A stretch of 64,000 nt of DNA from Halothiobacillus sp. (GTDB lineage Bacteria; Pseudomonadota; Gammaproteobacteria; Halothiobacillales; Halothiobacillaceae): positions 1-64,000 of the forward strand of contig JAGUXT010000055.1 of NCBI GenBank assembly GCA_020061705.1, given 5' to 3'. The translations under genes and the position numbers were made by a program. The notes beneath the pieces are model-generated. The model was not told where the DNA came from, did not search any database, and was given only the letters and a program-made list of their open reading frames with translations. Positions 16,248 through 25,051 of the stretch are shown here, in pieces (the first letter of the stretch is position 1; the number at the start of each line of letters is the position of its first letter).

Positions 16248-16561
16248 GCTACCACGACATTCACGCCGCCGAGCTCGGCACCCTGTTGGGTGAACCCGAG
16301 CTGCTTATCCTCGACATTCGCGACGCGTCAAGTTTTGCGCAGGCGCATCTTGATCATGCCGAGCCTGCCAGCGAAGCCACCATTCAGCGCTTGTTTGCCA
16401 GTCGCCAGCGTCAACGTCCGATCCTGGTCTACTGCTACCACGGCCATAGCAGTCGTGATATGTGCGACTTTATCGCCGGTTTCGGCTTCCAGCGCGTGCA
16501 CAATCTGGTCGGCGGCTGGCAGGCCTGGGAGCAGTTCGCGTCCGAACAGACCGGGGGTTAA
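16244..16561 (+). CDS. glpE: GlpE-type single-domain rhodanese
   Basis: Single rhodanese domain of 105 residues, the length of GlpE, which transfers sulfane sulfur from thiosulfate to thiol acceptors such as thioredoxin. The active-site loop is CYHGHSS; E. coli GlpE has the near-identical CYHGNSS, with the first cysteine forming the persulfide. Other family blocks are LLILDIRDASSFAQAHLDHA and VHNLVGGWQAWE. The start is a TTG that overlaps the stop of the preceding unknown gene. The cytosolic location follows from the lack of a signal peptide. Confidence 0.85.
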   Translation: MSYHDIHAAELGTLLGEPELLILDIRDASSFAQAHLDHAEPASEATIQRLFASRQRQRPILVYCYHGHSSRDMCDFIAGFGFQRVHNLVGGWQAWEQFASEQTGG

Positions 16562-16676
16562 ATCCTGATATGTTGGCTCTGCCGGGCGCAGTGTTAGGCT
16601 TTGAAAAATTCAGCCTTCCCCTAAGCCCCACCAGAGTAGGATAATCGGCGCACTTTTTTTGTGCGATCCTTCTCCC

Positions 16677-17933
16677 ATGACTCCTGTTGATTCTGTTTTT
16701 AAGCTGCGTGTTGGTGTTTTGCACGCGGAAGATGTGGCCTTGTCGGCGATTGCGGCGGCGCATGGTACGCCGACTTATGTGTATTCGCGCACGGCGATTG
16801 AGGCGAATTTTCTTGCCTATGAACAGGCTTTTGGCGCGCATCCGCATCTGGTGTGCTTCGCGGTCAAGTCGAACAGCAATTTGGCGGTGTTGAATCTGCT
16901 GGCGCGCCTGGGTGCGGGCTTTGACATCGTCTCCGGCGGCGAGTTGGAGCGTGTGCTGGCGGCAGGTGGCGAGGCGAGCAAGGTGGTGTTTTCCGGTGTG
17001 GGCAAAAGCCATGCGGAAATGCTGCGTGCCTTGAGTGTGGGGATACGCTGTTTCAATGTCGAATCCTTGCCGGAGCTGGAGCGCCTGAACGAAGTAGCGG
17101 TGGCGGCGGGCAAGCGTGCGCCGGTGTCGCTGCGGGTTAATCCGGATGTGGATGCCAAAACCCATCCGTATATTTCCACCGGTCTGAAAGACAATAAATT
17201 CGGCATTGCGATTGAAGATGCCGAAGCGGCCTATGTGCGTGCGGCGGCCTTGCCGGGCTTGGATATCGTGGGGGTGGATTGCCATATCGGTTCGCAACTG
17301 ACCGAGCTGACCCCTTTTCTGGATGCGCTGGATCGCGTGCTGGCTCTGGTCGAGCGTTTGGCAGCGCGCGGCATCACGCTGCATCACCTGGATCTGGGCG
17401 GGGGCTTGGGTATTCGTTATCGTGACGAAACACCGCCTACGCCGGATGCGCTGGTCACGGCCTTGATGGCACGTTTGGCCGGAATGAATGTCGAGGTCAT
17501 GGTCGAGCCGGGGCGCTCGATTGTGGGCAATGCGGGAGTCTTGCTAACCAGGGTCGAGTTGCTGAAGCATTCGCCGCACAAGGATTTTGCCATTGTCGAT
17601 GCGGCGATGAACGATTTGATGCGTCCGGCCTTGTATGGCAGTTGGATGGACATCGTGCCGGTTGTGCCGCGTGCGGGAGACGAGCGCGAATACGATGTGG
17701 TCGGGCCGGTGTGCGAAACCGGTGATTTTCTCGGCAAGGCGCGTCGCCTGAGTCTTGAGGAAGGCGATCTGCTGGCGGTCATGGGGGCGGGCGCATACGG
17801 GTTCACCATGAGCTCCAACTACAACACCCGCCCGCGCGCCGCCGAGGTCATTGTGGATGGCTCAAGCGTGCATGTGGTGCGTGAGCGCGAACTGCTGCCG
17901 GATTTATGGCGTGGCGAGCGTTGCTTGCCGTGA
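16677..17933 (+). CDS. lysA: Diaminopimelate decarboxylase
   Basis: LysA (418 residues), the PLP enzyme that decarboxylates meso-diaminopimelate to lysine. The PLP lysine is K64 in CFAVKSNSN; HIGSQLTE, the glycine-rich phosphate loop LDLGGGLGIRY, EPGRSIVGNAG and the C-terminal substrate cysteine in GPVCETGDFL are all present. ATG 16677 is chosen over the upstream TTG of the open frame because the family N-terminus begins there. Just before it, CGCAC and GTGCG flank a run of seven T's (16649-16665), a small hairpin in the leader. The DUF815 ATPase starts 2 bp after its stop. Confidence 0.97.
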   Translation: MTPVDSVFKLRVGVLHAEDVALSAIAAAHGTPTYVYSRTAIEANFLAYEQAFGAHPHLVCFAVKSNSNLAVLNLLARLGAGFDIVSGGELERVLAAGGEASKVVFSGVGKSHAEMLRALSVGIRCFNVESLPELERLNEVAVAAGKRAPVSLRVNPDVDAKTHPYISTGLKDNKFGIAIEDAEAAYVRAAALPGLDIVGVDCHIGSQLTELTPFLDALDRVLALVERLAARGITLHHLDLGGGLGIRYRDETPPTPDALVTALMARLAGMNVEVMVEPGRSIVGNAGVLLTRVELLKHSPHKDFAIVDAAMNDLMRPALYGSWMDIVPVVPRAGDEREYDVVGPVCETGDFLGKARRLSLEEGDLLAVMGAGAYGFTMSSNYNTRPRAAEVIVDGSSVHVVRERELLPDLWRGERCLP

Positions 17934-17935
17934 GA

Positions 17936-18739
17936 ATGCCGCCCAAGAGCGTTGTCATGAACATACATTGGGACAACACTTACGCGGCATTGTGGCGAGC
18001 TCGTCGCCAGATGCTCAAGGCGGTGGACGAGGCCGATCTTGATACCCCGCCGCTGGAAAGTCTGCTTGGGATCGAGCGGCAGAAAGCGGCTTTGCTCGAT
18101 AATCTGCGCCGCTTCGCCCATGGTCAGCCTGCGAATCACACCTTGCTCTGGGGGGCGCGCGGTTGTGGCAAGTCTTCATTAGCCAAGGCGGCATTCGGCG
18201 CACTGCGTCATGAGGGACTGCGGCTGGTGCAGATTGATAAGGACGACTTGCTTGACCTGCCCGATCTGTCCGACGAGCTGCGTCATCAGCCGCAGCGTTT
18301 CATGGTGTTCTGCGATGACCTCAGCTTTCAGGTGGGTGATCCGGCCTTTCGTGCGCTGAAGACGATCCTGGACGGCTCCATCGAGCGAGCGCCGGACAAT
18401 ATCCTGCTGGTGACTACCTCCAACCGCCGTCATCTGGTGCCTGAGCGCATGACGGACAATCAGACCGCCAGCTATGTCGATGGTGAGTTGCACCTTGGTG
18501 ATGCGGTCGAGGAGCAGATGGCATTGGCGGATCGGTTCGGACTTTGGCTTTCATTTTATCCGCCCGATCAGGACACCTACCTTGCCATGGTTGCCGGGCG
18601 CGGTGTTGCTCTGGATGCGCAGGTGCGTCTGGAAGCGGTTCGCTTCGCCACCACGCGCGGCGGACGCAGTGGACGTGCCGCACGTCAGTTCGGCCAGTCA
18701 CGTGACAACTCACGCGATAACGATGGGCAGGATGTATGA
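17936..18739 (+). CDS. DUF815-family AAA ATPase
   Basis: ATPase of 267 residues in the DUF815 (AAA-like) family. Walker A is GARGCGKS at 73-80 and a Walker-B-like MVFCDDLSF follows near 120; RPDNILL-type strand IERAPDNILLVTTSNRRHL and the motif GELHLGDAVEEQMALADRFGLWLSF are the family's conserved core. The function of DUF815 proteins is unknown. The ATG at 17936 follows lysA by 2 bp; ATG 17957 (MNIHWDNTY) is an alternative. Its stop overlaps the mprF start by 4 bp, so lysA, this gene, mprF and the VirJ-like gene form one coupled unit. Confidence 0.82.
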   Translation: MPPKSVVMNIHWDNTYAALWRARRQMLKAVDEADLDTPPLESLLGIERQKAALLDNLRRFAHGQPANHTLLWGARGCGKSSLAKAAFGALRHEGLRLVQIDKDDLLDLPDLSDELRHQPQRFMVFCDDLSFQVGDPAFRALKTILDGSIERAPDNILLVTTSNRRHLVPERMTDNQTASYVDGELHLGDAVEEQMALADRFGLWLSFYPPDQDTYLAMVAGRGVALDAQVRLEAVRFATTRGGRSGRAARQFGQSRDNSRDNDGQDV

Positions 18740-21420
18740 CGCAGGTCAGTCCATCAAATATGCACGAGCCGATGTCTGAGCAAGTTACTGAGCGGGGGGA
18801 TAGCCTTCTTGCGCGCGTGAGACGTCTGGTTTCCGCCAAATGGGTGATGCCCACGATCACCCTGCTGATGTTCGTGCTGGCCGTGTCGGCGATGTACCAC
18901 ATGCTGCGCGAGATTTCGCCCACGCAGTTGCTGGAGGGAATGCGGGCGATTCCCGGGAGCAGCCTTGCCCTGTCAGTGCTGTTTATGGCACTGAGTTTCC
19001 TGTTCATGGTCGGTTACGACGCTTCCGCGCTGTTTTATCTGAAAAAACGCCTGCCCTGGCGCACGGTGGCGCTGGGCGCGTTTACCGGCTACGCGTTTTC
19101 CAACACGGTGGGGATGGCGCTGGTGTCCGGGGCGTCGATCCGCTACCGGATTTATGTCGAGGCCGGGCTGGATGGCATGGATATCGCCAAGATCGCGGCC
19201 TTTTGTGCCCTGGCCTTTGGTATCGGCGCGCATGTGGTGGCGGCGGCGGGTCTGGCGCTGCATCCGCAATTGCTGGCCGACCGACTGAGCCTTCCGGCGG
19301 ATGTGTTACGCGGTGTAGGGATTTTCGGTCTGGCACTGGCGGCAGTGGTGTTGCTCTGGCTGGTGCCCAAGCCCAGGCATATCACGCTGTGGAAGTGGCA
19401 GGTGAACATGCCGGGCTGGCGTTTAAGCTTGACCCAGCTGGCGATTACAGTGTTCGACATCCTGTTTTCTGTAGCCTGCCTGTACGTTCTGTTGCCTGCG
19501 GGCAGCGTACCATTTGGCACCCTGGTGCTGGTATTCGTGCTGGCAGCGGCGCTGGGTGTGGCCAGTCATGTGCCCGCTGGCCTTGGGGTATTCGAGGCAG
19601 TCATGATTGCGGCGCTGGGCGACCATGTGCCGGTGGCGCAGTTGATGGTGGCGCTGGTGTTGTTCCGCATTATTTATTACCTGCTGCCGCTGTCGCTGGC
19701 CATGCTGCTATTGACCTGGCGCGAGGTGCGCCTGGCGCGCGGACAGTCAGTGAGCAGTCTGCTGGATGAGTCGCCGACCGTGGCTTCCCGCTGGGGTGGA
19801 TGGCGCGCGCCGATGGGTGCCTTGGGCGATTGGAGCGCGCGTCTGGTTCCGCTGGCGGTGGCCGGGCTGATGTTCATCGCGGGTCTGGTGATGCTGGCCT
19901 CGGCGGCCTTGCCGGGGGTTCCTGCTCGACTGGCCATGCTGGATGAAAACCTGCCGTGGGAGCTGGTGGAGATTTCGCATGTGCTGGCGGCGCTGGTGGG
20001 CTTAAGCCTGCTTTTTCTCGCGCGCGGCTTGCAGCGGCGGCTTAACGGAGCGTATGTGCTGAGTATGGTGTTGCTCGGGCTGGGCGTGATGTTCAACCTG
20101 TTCAAGGGGGTGGATTACGAAGAGGCTGGCATGCTGGCGAGCGTTGCACTGGTGCTTTTTTTGAGCCGCAAGGAATTTTACCGGCGTACCCGCTTGCTGG
20201 ACTCACCGTTCTCCGGGGGCTGGTTCGCGGCGGTGCTGGCGGCGCTGGTCGGCATGTTGGCGCTGTCGTTTTTCGCCTTCAAGGATGTGACCTACACCCA
20301 TGCGCTGTGGTGGCAGTTCGGACTGGATCAGGAGGCGGCGCGTTCCTTGCGCGCCACGCTGGGCGTGGGTGTGGGCGTGGCATTTTTGGGGCTGATGGTC
20401 TTGCTGCGTCCACCCTTGCGTGTGCCGCACGAGCCCAATGCTGCAGTGCTGGCTCATGCGCAAGCGATTGTTGCGCACCAGGATAACGCCGCCGCCAACC
20501 TGGTTTTGCTGGGCGACAAGTCAGTGATGATTAACGATGAGGGGGATGCCTTCATCATGTTTGCGCGCCAGGGGTCGAGTTTTATCGCCCTGGGTGATGC
20601 AGTAGGCGGGGCGGCTGAGGACTTGAACTGGCAGTTCCGCGAACTGGTGAGCCGCGAGGGTGGGCGCATCGCATTTTATCAGGTGCGGCCTGCCATGTTG
20701 CCGCTGTACCTGGACATGGGGTTGACTCCGCTGAAAATCGGCGAGGAAGCCGTGGTGCCGCTCATGGATTTTGAGCTGAAGGGCAAGCGACACGAGGCCA
20801 ATCGCTATGTGCTGAACCGTGGTGAACGCGTGGGGTTGAGCTTTGAGTACATTGAGGCGTCGCGCTGGGACGAGGTTTTTGACGAGGTGCGTGCCATTTC
20901 GGATGCCTGGTTAGCGCAACGCAAGGCGCGTGAGAAGCAGTTTTCGCTGGGCATGTTTGATGCCGCTTATGTGCGTCATTTCGATCTGGCCGTGGTGCGC
21001 TTTCAGGGGCGGATTGTGGCTTTCGTCACGCTGCTGAGCACGGCGAGCCGGGTCGAGGTGACCACGGATGTGATGCGTCAACTGGCCGACGCGCCGCGCG
21101 ATGCGGTGCGCTTTATGCTGCTGAAGCTGATGCTGTATCTGAAACCCCTTGGGGTGCGGCGCTTTTCCATGGCCATGGCGCCTTTGTCGGGCTTGGAGGG
21201 GCATCGTTATGCACCGGTGTGGCAGCGTATCGGCGCGGCGGTTTATCAATATGGCGGCGCGTATTACAACTTTTCCGGCGTGCGCCAGTTCAAGGAACAG
21301 TTTTACCCGCAGTGGGAACCGCGTTATCTGGTGACCCAGGGTGGCCTTGATCCTGCCATTATTTTGGCGGATATCGCCATGCTGGTGGGTGGCGGGATGC
21401 GTGGGGTGTTGGGCAAGTGA
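18736..21420 (+). CDS. mprF: MprF, aminoacyl-phosphatidylglycerol synthase/flippase
   Basis: Large membrane protein of 894 residues. The N-terminal half (about residues 30-540) contains over ten hydrophobic segments and the flippase-type block SNTVGMALVSGASIRYRIY, FGIGAHVVAAAG and HVPAGLGVFEAVM. The C-terminal part (about 570-890) is the DUF2156 aminoacyl-tRNA-dependent transferase: GDKSVMINDEGDAFIMFARQGSS, FYQVRPAMLPLYLDMGLTPLKIGEEA and FSMAMAPLSGLEGH. MprF adds lysine or alanine to phosphatidylglycerol and flips the product, lowering membrane negative charge and sensitivity to cationic peptides. It overlaps the VirJ-like gene by 4 bp (GTGA), which is a known functional pairing. Confidence 0.93.
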   Translation: MTQVSPSNMHEPMSEQVTERGDSLLARVRRLVSAKWVMPTITLLMFVLAVSAMYHMLREISPTQLLEGMRAIPGSSLALSVLFMALSFLFMVGYDASALFYLKKRLPWRTVALGAFTGYAFSNTVGMALVSGASIRYRIYVEAGLDGMDIAKIAAFCALAFGIGAHVVAAAGLALHPQLLADRLSLPADVLRGVGIFGLALAAVVLLWLVPKPRHITLWKWQVNMPGWRLSLTQLAITVFDILFSVACLYVLLPAGSVPFGTLVLVFVLAAALGVASHVPAGLGVFEAVMIAALGDHVPVAQLMVALVLFRIIYYLLPLSLAMLLLTWREVRLARGQSVSSLLDESPTVASRWGGWRAPMGALGDWSARLVPLAVAGLMFIAGLVMLASAALPGVPARLAMLDENLPWELVEISHVLAALVGLSLLFLARGLQRRLNGAYVLSMVLLGLGVMFNLFKGVDYEEAGMLASVALVLFLSRKEFYRRTRLLDSPFSGGWFAAVLAALVGMLALSFFAFKDVTYTHALWWQFGLDQEAARSLRATLGVGVGVAFLGLMVLLRPPLRVPHEPNAAVLAHAQAIVAHQDNAAANLVLLGDKSVMINDEGDAFIMFARQGSSFIALGDAVGGAAEDLNWQFRELVSREGGRIAFYQVRPAMLPLYLDMGLTPLKIGEEAVVPLMDFELKGKRHEANRYVLNRGERVGLSFEYIEASRWDEVFDEVRAISDAWLAQRKAREKQFSLGMFDAAYVRHFDLAVVRFQGRIVAFVTLLSTASRVEVTTDVMRQLADAPRDAVRFMLLKLMLYLKPLGVRRFSMAMAPLSGLEGHRYAPVWQRIGAAVYQYGGAYYNFSGVRQFKEQFYPQWEPRYLVTQGGLDPAIILADIAMLVGGGMRGVLGK

Positions 21421-22856
21421 AACACGCGTGGTTGCTGTTGTGGGCTTGCATGTTCTGGGGCTTGCAGTGCTGCGGCAGTGCGGCGGCGGGGCAGATCGAA
21501 CAACTGCCTAGCCGTGAATGGGGTACGATGGAACTGTATCGCCCCGATGCGGCAACGGGTGATGTGCTGCTGATGTTTTCCGGGGCAGGCGGCATCGAAG
21601 CGCAGGATCGCAAGGCGGCGCAACGTATGCTCGCCGAAGGGCGCACTGTGGCGCTGGTGGATGGCGGTGCAGTTTTGCGCGGGGCGAAGGCGGCCTCTGG
21701 AAGCTGTCTGGAGCTGGCATCCATCGGGCAATGGCTGAGCCAAACCGTGCAGCAATACATGGGGGCGGGTGATTTTCGTGCAGCGCTGCTGATCGGACGC
21801 GACGAGGGCGCCTGGGTGGTGCATTCCCTACTGGCGCAAGCGCCTGAGGGCGTGTTCAAAGCTGGCCTGAGCGTGAATTTCAGGCCGGGCAATCCCACGG
21901 CACGCCCCCTGTGTGGGGTTGGCGTGGTGGCCGCTGACCGCCGCATTGCCCCAGATACACCTCTAAACGGGGTGTGGGCGGTAGCGGACACTCATGCACT
22001 GCGTTTCGACGCGGCGCGCTATGCCCGACAGGCGGCATCGGTCAGCGGGCAGGGTGAGCTCTGGGTGATGTCCGGGATTGATTATGCTGAGCTGGCCAGT
22101 CGCTTTATGCGCGGGGTGAGTGCACCGAACACGTTGCGACGGGGTGCGAAGACAGGCACGACGGCGCTGCCGCTGATCGAACTTCCGGCTCAGATGGACG
22201 AGCAAAACCTCGCGTTCAAGGATGTCAGTGTGTTGTTTGTCTCCGGCGATGGTGGCTGGCGCGATATTGACCAGCAGGTCGGGCGCGTGCTGGCCGACAA
22301 CGGCCTGCATGTGCTGGGTGTGGATGCGCTGCGTTATTTCTGGCGCAAACGCACGCCGGAATCGGTCGCTGCCGATCTCACCGCACTGCTGGAAAAGCCT
22401 GAGGCGGGGCAGGGCGCAACCCGGTTTCCCATTGGGCATCGGCTGGTCTTCATCGGCTATTCCTTCGGCGCCAATATCCTGCCGCTGGTTTACGCGCATC
22501 TGCCGCAAGAACTGCGCGAGCGTGTGGTGCTGACCGTGCTGCTATCCCCGGAATTGCGCACCGACTTTGAAATCCACATGGCCGGCTGGCTGGGTGCGCA
22601 GGCGGGCGGAGATGCCATGCCGATTTTGCCCTCGTTGTTGAACATCCCCGCGCCACGGATTTTATGTGTGCAAGGGCTGGACGAAGGCGCAAGCAGTCTG
22701 TGCAGTCAGCCTGCCCTGGCTCAAGCGGGCGTTGAAATCTGGCGTCTGCCTGGCGGGCATCATTACGATGAGGATTATCCGGCGCTGGCCATGAAAATCA
22801 TCCACGCGCTGCGAAGGCACCTAGATACAATGGGAACATGCCGGACAGGTTGTTAA
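21417..22856 (+). CDS. AcvB/VirJ-type periplasmic hydrolase
   Basis: Protein of 479 residues with a signal peptide (about 1-24, MKHAWLLLWACMFWGLQ then AAAG). The C-terminal VirJ domain shows an alpha/beta-hydrolase set: VLFVSGDGGWRD near 275, nucleophile serine about 349 in GYSFGAN, and histidine about 448 in GGHHYDEDY. The N-terminal region is a divergent repeat of the same fold lacking a clear nucleophile (GRDEGAW in that place). AcvB of Agrobacterium, encoded with the MprF homologue LpiA, hydrolyses lysyl-phosphatidylglycerol; the same coupling here predicts the same role. The start is GTG 21417 overlapping the mprF stop. The last codons overlap convergent aroE by 4 bp. Confidence 0.85.
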   Translation: MKHAWLLLWACMFWGLQCCGSAAAGQIEQLPSREWGTMELYRPDAATGDVLLMFSGAGGIEAQDRKAAQRMLAEGRTVALVDGGAVLRGAKAASGSCLELASIGQWLSQTVQQYMGAGDFRAALLIGRDEGAWVVHSLLAQAPEGVFKAGLSVNFRPGNPTARPLCGVGVVAADRRIAPDTPLNGVWAVADTHALRFDAARYARQAASVSGQGELWVMSGIDYAELASRFMRGVSAPNTLRRGAKTGTTALPLIELPAQMDEQNLAFKDVSVLFVSGDGGWRDIDQQVGRVLADNGLHVLGVDALRYFWRKRTPESVAADLTALLEKPEAGQGATRFPIGHRLVFIGYSFGANILPLVYAHLPQELRERVVLTVLLSPELRTDFEIHMAGWLGAQAGGDAMPILPSLLNIPAPRILCVQGLDEGASSLCSQPALAQAGVEIWRLPGGHHYDEDYPALAMKIIHALRRHLDTMGTCRTGC

Positions 22857-23677
22857 CGCATGCTGATTCGTAACGTCTGCGTATCAGGCCTGATGCCGCG
22901 CCACAGATAAAAACTCTCCGCGGCTTGCTCGATCAACATGCCTAGCCCGTCCAGCGCCAGGCTTGCACCGTGGGCTTGTGCCCAGCGCTGGAAGGCGGTG
23001 GGTTCGCTGCCGTAAGCCATGTCGTAGGCTAAACCGCCCGGCTTGAGCAGGTCGTCGGGCAGGGGCGGGAGTTCGCCACTCAGGCTGGCCGAGGTACCGT
23101 TGACAATAATGTCGAATGTTTGCCCGCTTAGGTCAGCATAACCGCATCCGTGCAAGCGGGTGCGGGGGGCGCACAGGTCGGAAAAGTCCTGTGCGAGTTG
23201 AACTGCCTTGTCGGCGGTGCGGTTGGCAATGACCAGACTGGCAGGGTGTTCACTCAGCAGGGGGGCGAGAACGCCGCGCACCGCGCCACCGGCACCCAAG
23301 ATCAGGATGTCGGCATCCTGGAGGGTGACATGGTGATACAGCAGGTCGCGCACTAAACCAATGCCGTCGGTGTTGTCGCCTTCAATGCGACCATCGGGGT
23401 GAAAAATGAGCGTGTTGACCGCGCCGGCACGCTGGGCGCGTGGGCTAATGATGTCTGCAAGTTGATAGGCTTCAAGTTTGAAGGGGACGGTGACATTCAG
23501 TCCGCGCCCACCTGTGGTATGGAAATCAAAAACGGTTTGCTGGAAGCCGTCCAGCGGCGCAAGCAGGCGCACATAATCCATGTCTTGTACGGTTTGCTCA
23601 GCGAAATGTGTATGGATTTGCGGCGATTTGCTATGCGCAATCGGGTTGCCGATGACGGCGTAGTGGTCGATGTGCAT
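22853..23677 (-). CDS. aroE: Shikimate dehydrogenase
   Basis: AroE (274 residues) reduces 3-dehydroshikimate to shikimate with NADPH. Motifs: GNPIAHSKSPQIHTHFA (substrate serines), GLNVTVPFK with the catalytic lysine, DNTDGIGLVRDL with the partner aspartate, the nucleotide-binding GAGGAVRG, and IVNGTSASLSG. Start ATG 23677 gives MHIDHYAVIGNPIAHS, the normal N-terminus. Its 3' end overlaps the end of the VirJ-like gene on the opposite strand by 4 bp. It is divergent from the peroxiredoxin-glutaredoxin gene. Confidence 0.97.
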   Translation of the reverse strand: MHIDHYAVIGNPIAHSKSPQIHTHFAEQTVQDMDYVRLLAPLDGFQQTVFDFHTTGGRGLNVTVPFKLEAYQLADIISPRAQRAGAVNTLIFHPDGRIEGDNTDGIGLVRDLLYHHVTLQDADILILGAGGAVRGVLAPLLSEHPASLVIANRTADKAVQLAQDFSDLCAPRTRLHGCGYADLSGQTFDIIVNGTSASLSGELPPLPDDLLKPGGLAYDMAYGSEPTAFQRWAQAHGASLALDGLGMLIEQAAESFYLWRGIRPDTQTLRISMR

Positions 23678-23701
23678 GTTTATCAGTTAGCTTTGGATTG
23701 G

Positions 23702-23716
23702 ATAGTAATTAACTAT
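23702..23716. promoter_or_regulatory. ATAG-N7-CTAT motif, OxyR-like half site
   Basis: ATAG-N7-CTAT is one half of the OxyR recognition pattern (ATAG-N7-CTAT-N7-ATAG-N7-CTAT). Only one clear half is present; the outer elements are poor (CTTT upstream, GTTT downstream). It is 25 bp upstream of aroE and about 285 bp upstream of the peroxide-defence gene, so a role in peroxide control is only a suggestion. Confidence 0.25.
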
Positions 23717-23877
23717 GAAGTGCGTTTGAAATTTCAATTTCACAGTCCGGGTTTTGACGACTATGCTCAAGCAGAACTCCAAAATCGTTGGGAGTGTTCG
23801 CAAGGGCAAGCAACCTGTCGGGCTTTAGGAAATCGGCTGCAAATCCGTCTGGACGGTGCAGATTTCATCGCTTTTTT

Positions 23878-23901
23878 GGGCAATAGAACCCACTATTGCC
23901 C
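23878..23901. promoter_or_regulatory. Perfect 9 bp inverted repeat upstream of prx-grx
   Basis: GGGCAATAG and CTATTGCCC are perfect 9 bp arms around a 6 bp centre (AACCCA). There is no T-tract after it on either strand (a run of T's precedes it on the plus strand), so it is not a standard terminator; an operator about 100 bp before the peroxiredoxin start is the simplest reading. Confidence 0.45.
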
Positions 23902-23999
23902 TGCAAATGCGGCAAAATCTGCCCTCGCCCAGCCAGATTTTCGCTACGATTCCTAAAGTCCGACAAGCTGCTAGTTTTAACTTTATCGAGGTAGTGATT

Positions 24000-24740
24000 A
24001 TGTTCGAAAATCGTGAAGGCCAGAAGGTGCCAAATGTTGTGTTCCATACCCGCAAGAACAATGCGTGGGTCGATGTGAGCACAGATGATTTGTTCAAGGG
24101 AAAAACAGTGATCGTGTTTTCACTGCCAGGCGCGTTTACTCCGACCTGTTCGTCAAGCCATGTGCCGCGTTTCAATGAGCTTGCGCCGCTGTTTTTCGAG
24201 AACGGTGTGGATAGCATTTTATGTATGTCGGTGAACGACACGTTCGTGATGAACGAGTGGGCTAAGGATCAGGGTGCGCCGAATATCACCTTTATTCCTG
24301 ATGGTAACGGTGAGTTTACCGAAGGCATGGGCTTGTTGGTGGATAAGGACGATCTCGGTTTCGGCAAGCGTTCATGGCGCTATTCCATGCTGGTACGCGA
24401 CGGCGTGATCGAGAAAATGTTTATCGAACCCAATGTTCCAGGCGATCCGTATGAAGTTTCCGATGCGGATACCATGATGGATTACCTTGCGCCGGGTGCA
24501 AATAAACCCGCTTCGGTGCTGGTGTTCAGCCGTGACGGTTGCCCGTTCTGCGCCCGTGCCAAGGGTATGCTTGCCGACGCGGGCATGGTTTACGACGAAG
24601 TGACGGTGGGTGGCAATGAAATCACACTGCGTGGTTTACGTGCAGCCACCGGGCGCGAAACAGTGCCGCAGGTGTTTATCGATGGCAAGCATATCGGTGG
24701 TTCGGATGATCTGGCTGCCTGGTTTGCCGCAAAGTCATAA
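24000..24740 (+). CDS. Hybrid peroxiredoxin-glutaredoxin
   Basis: Fusion of 246 residues: a Prx5-type peroxiredoxin (about 1-160) with peroxidatic cysteine C50 in [12 protein letters not shown], and a glutaredoxin domain (about 170-246) with the CPFC redox site at 181-184 and the later [14 protein letters not shown] glutathione-binding segment. Such fusions (Haemophilus PGdx) reduce peroxides using glutathione directly, the glutaredoxin part recycling the peroxidase. ATG 24000 follows a GAGGTAG ribosome site; the upstream open frame is not conserved. The next gene, glutathione reductase, supplies reduced glutathione, so the two make a complete NADPH-to-peroxide chain. Confidence 0.95.
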   Translation: MFENREGQKVPNVVFHTRKNNAWVDVSTDDLFKGKTVIVFSLPGAFTPTCSSSHVPRFNELAPLFFENGVDSILCMSVNDTFVMNEWAKDQGAPNITFIPDGNGEFTEGMGLLVDKDDLGFGKRSWRYSMLVRDGVIEKMFIEPNVPGDPYEVSDADTMMDYLAPGANKPASVLVFSRDGCPFCARAKGMLADAGMVYDEVTVGGNEITLRGLRAATGRETVPQVFIDGKHIGGSDDLAAWFAAKS

Positions 24741-24803
24741 GAATGACGTGCAACTAAAGTCATAATCGACCCATGGCGGGTGGCTCAGGCTGCCCGCAGT
24801 TCA

Positions 24804-24956
24804 GGGCACTTCTATAAATCCGCTGAGGCCGCGCTTGCTGCGTCAAAATACGGATCAAAATGCTCACATACTGCGCGTATGCTGCGCTTTTTCGCCGGAT
24901 TTTGTCTTGCCAAAATCAAGAATTTGGTCGGCTTGATCGAATTTATAGAAGTGCCC
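24804..24956 (-). mobile_element. MITE-like inverted-repeat element, copy A
   Basis: Non-coding 153 bp element with terminal inverted repeats GGGCACTTCTATAAAT at one end and its exact complement at the other, flanked by a perfect 4 bp duplication TTCA (24800-24803 and 24957-24960). Its sequence matches, in the opposite orientation, the element at 39295-39434 over nearly its full length, apart from a roughly 13 bp length difference and scattered substitutions. It lies in the leader of the glutathione reductase gene. No transposase is encoded; it is presumably moved by one encoded elsewhere. Strand is given relative to copy B. Confidence 0.85.
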
Positions 24957-25051
24957 TTCAGAGACTGTTCCAAATCGAGATTAACGGATGCAATGCGCGG
25001 TTTAGCGAGATTTCGAACAGTCTTACAACTTTAAGAGACCGAAGAGGAAGG

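Larger units (their letters stand above)
23678..23999. other. Divergent intergenic region aroE / prx-grx
   Basis: No gene is supported here. The frame of the downstream gene is open back to 23856 but that stretch is not family-like. The region contains an ATAG-N7-CTAT motif at 23702-23716 and a perfect inverted repeat at 23878-23901 (listed separately), as expected for two divergent promoters. Confidence 0.6.

Noticed and set aside
18840-19769. 309-codon open frame in +1 of mprF
   Set aside because: Gly/Arg-rich alternative-frame product overlapping clear MprF transmembrane sequence.
24860-25051. 64-codon 5' extension of glutathione reductase
   Set aside because: Translates the mobile element and leader; the FAD-binding fold starts at the ATG at 25052 with a good ribosome site.
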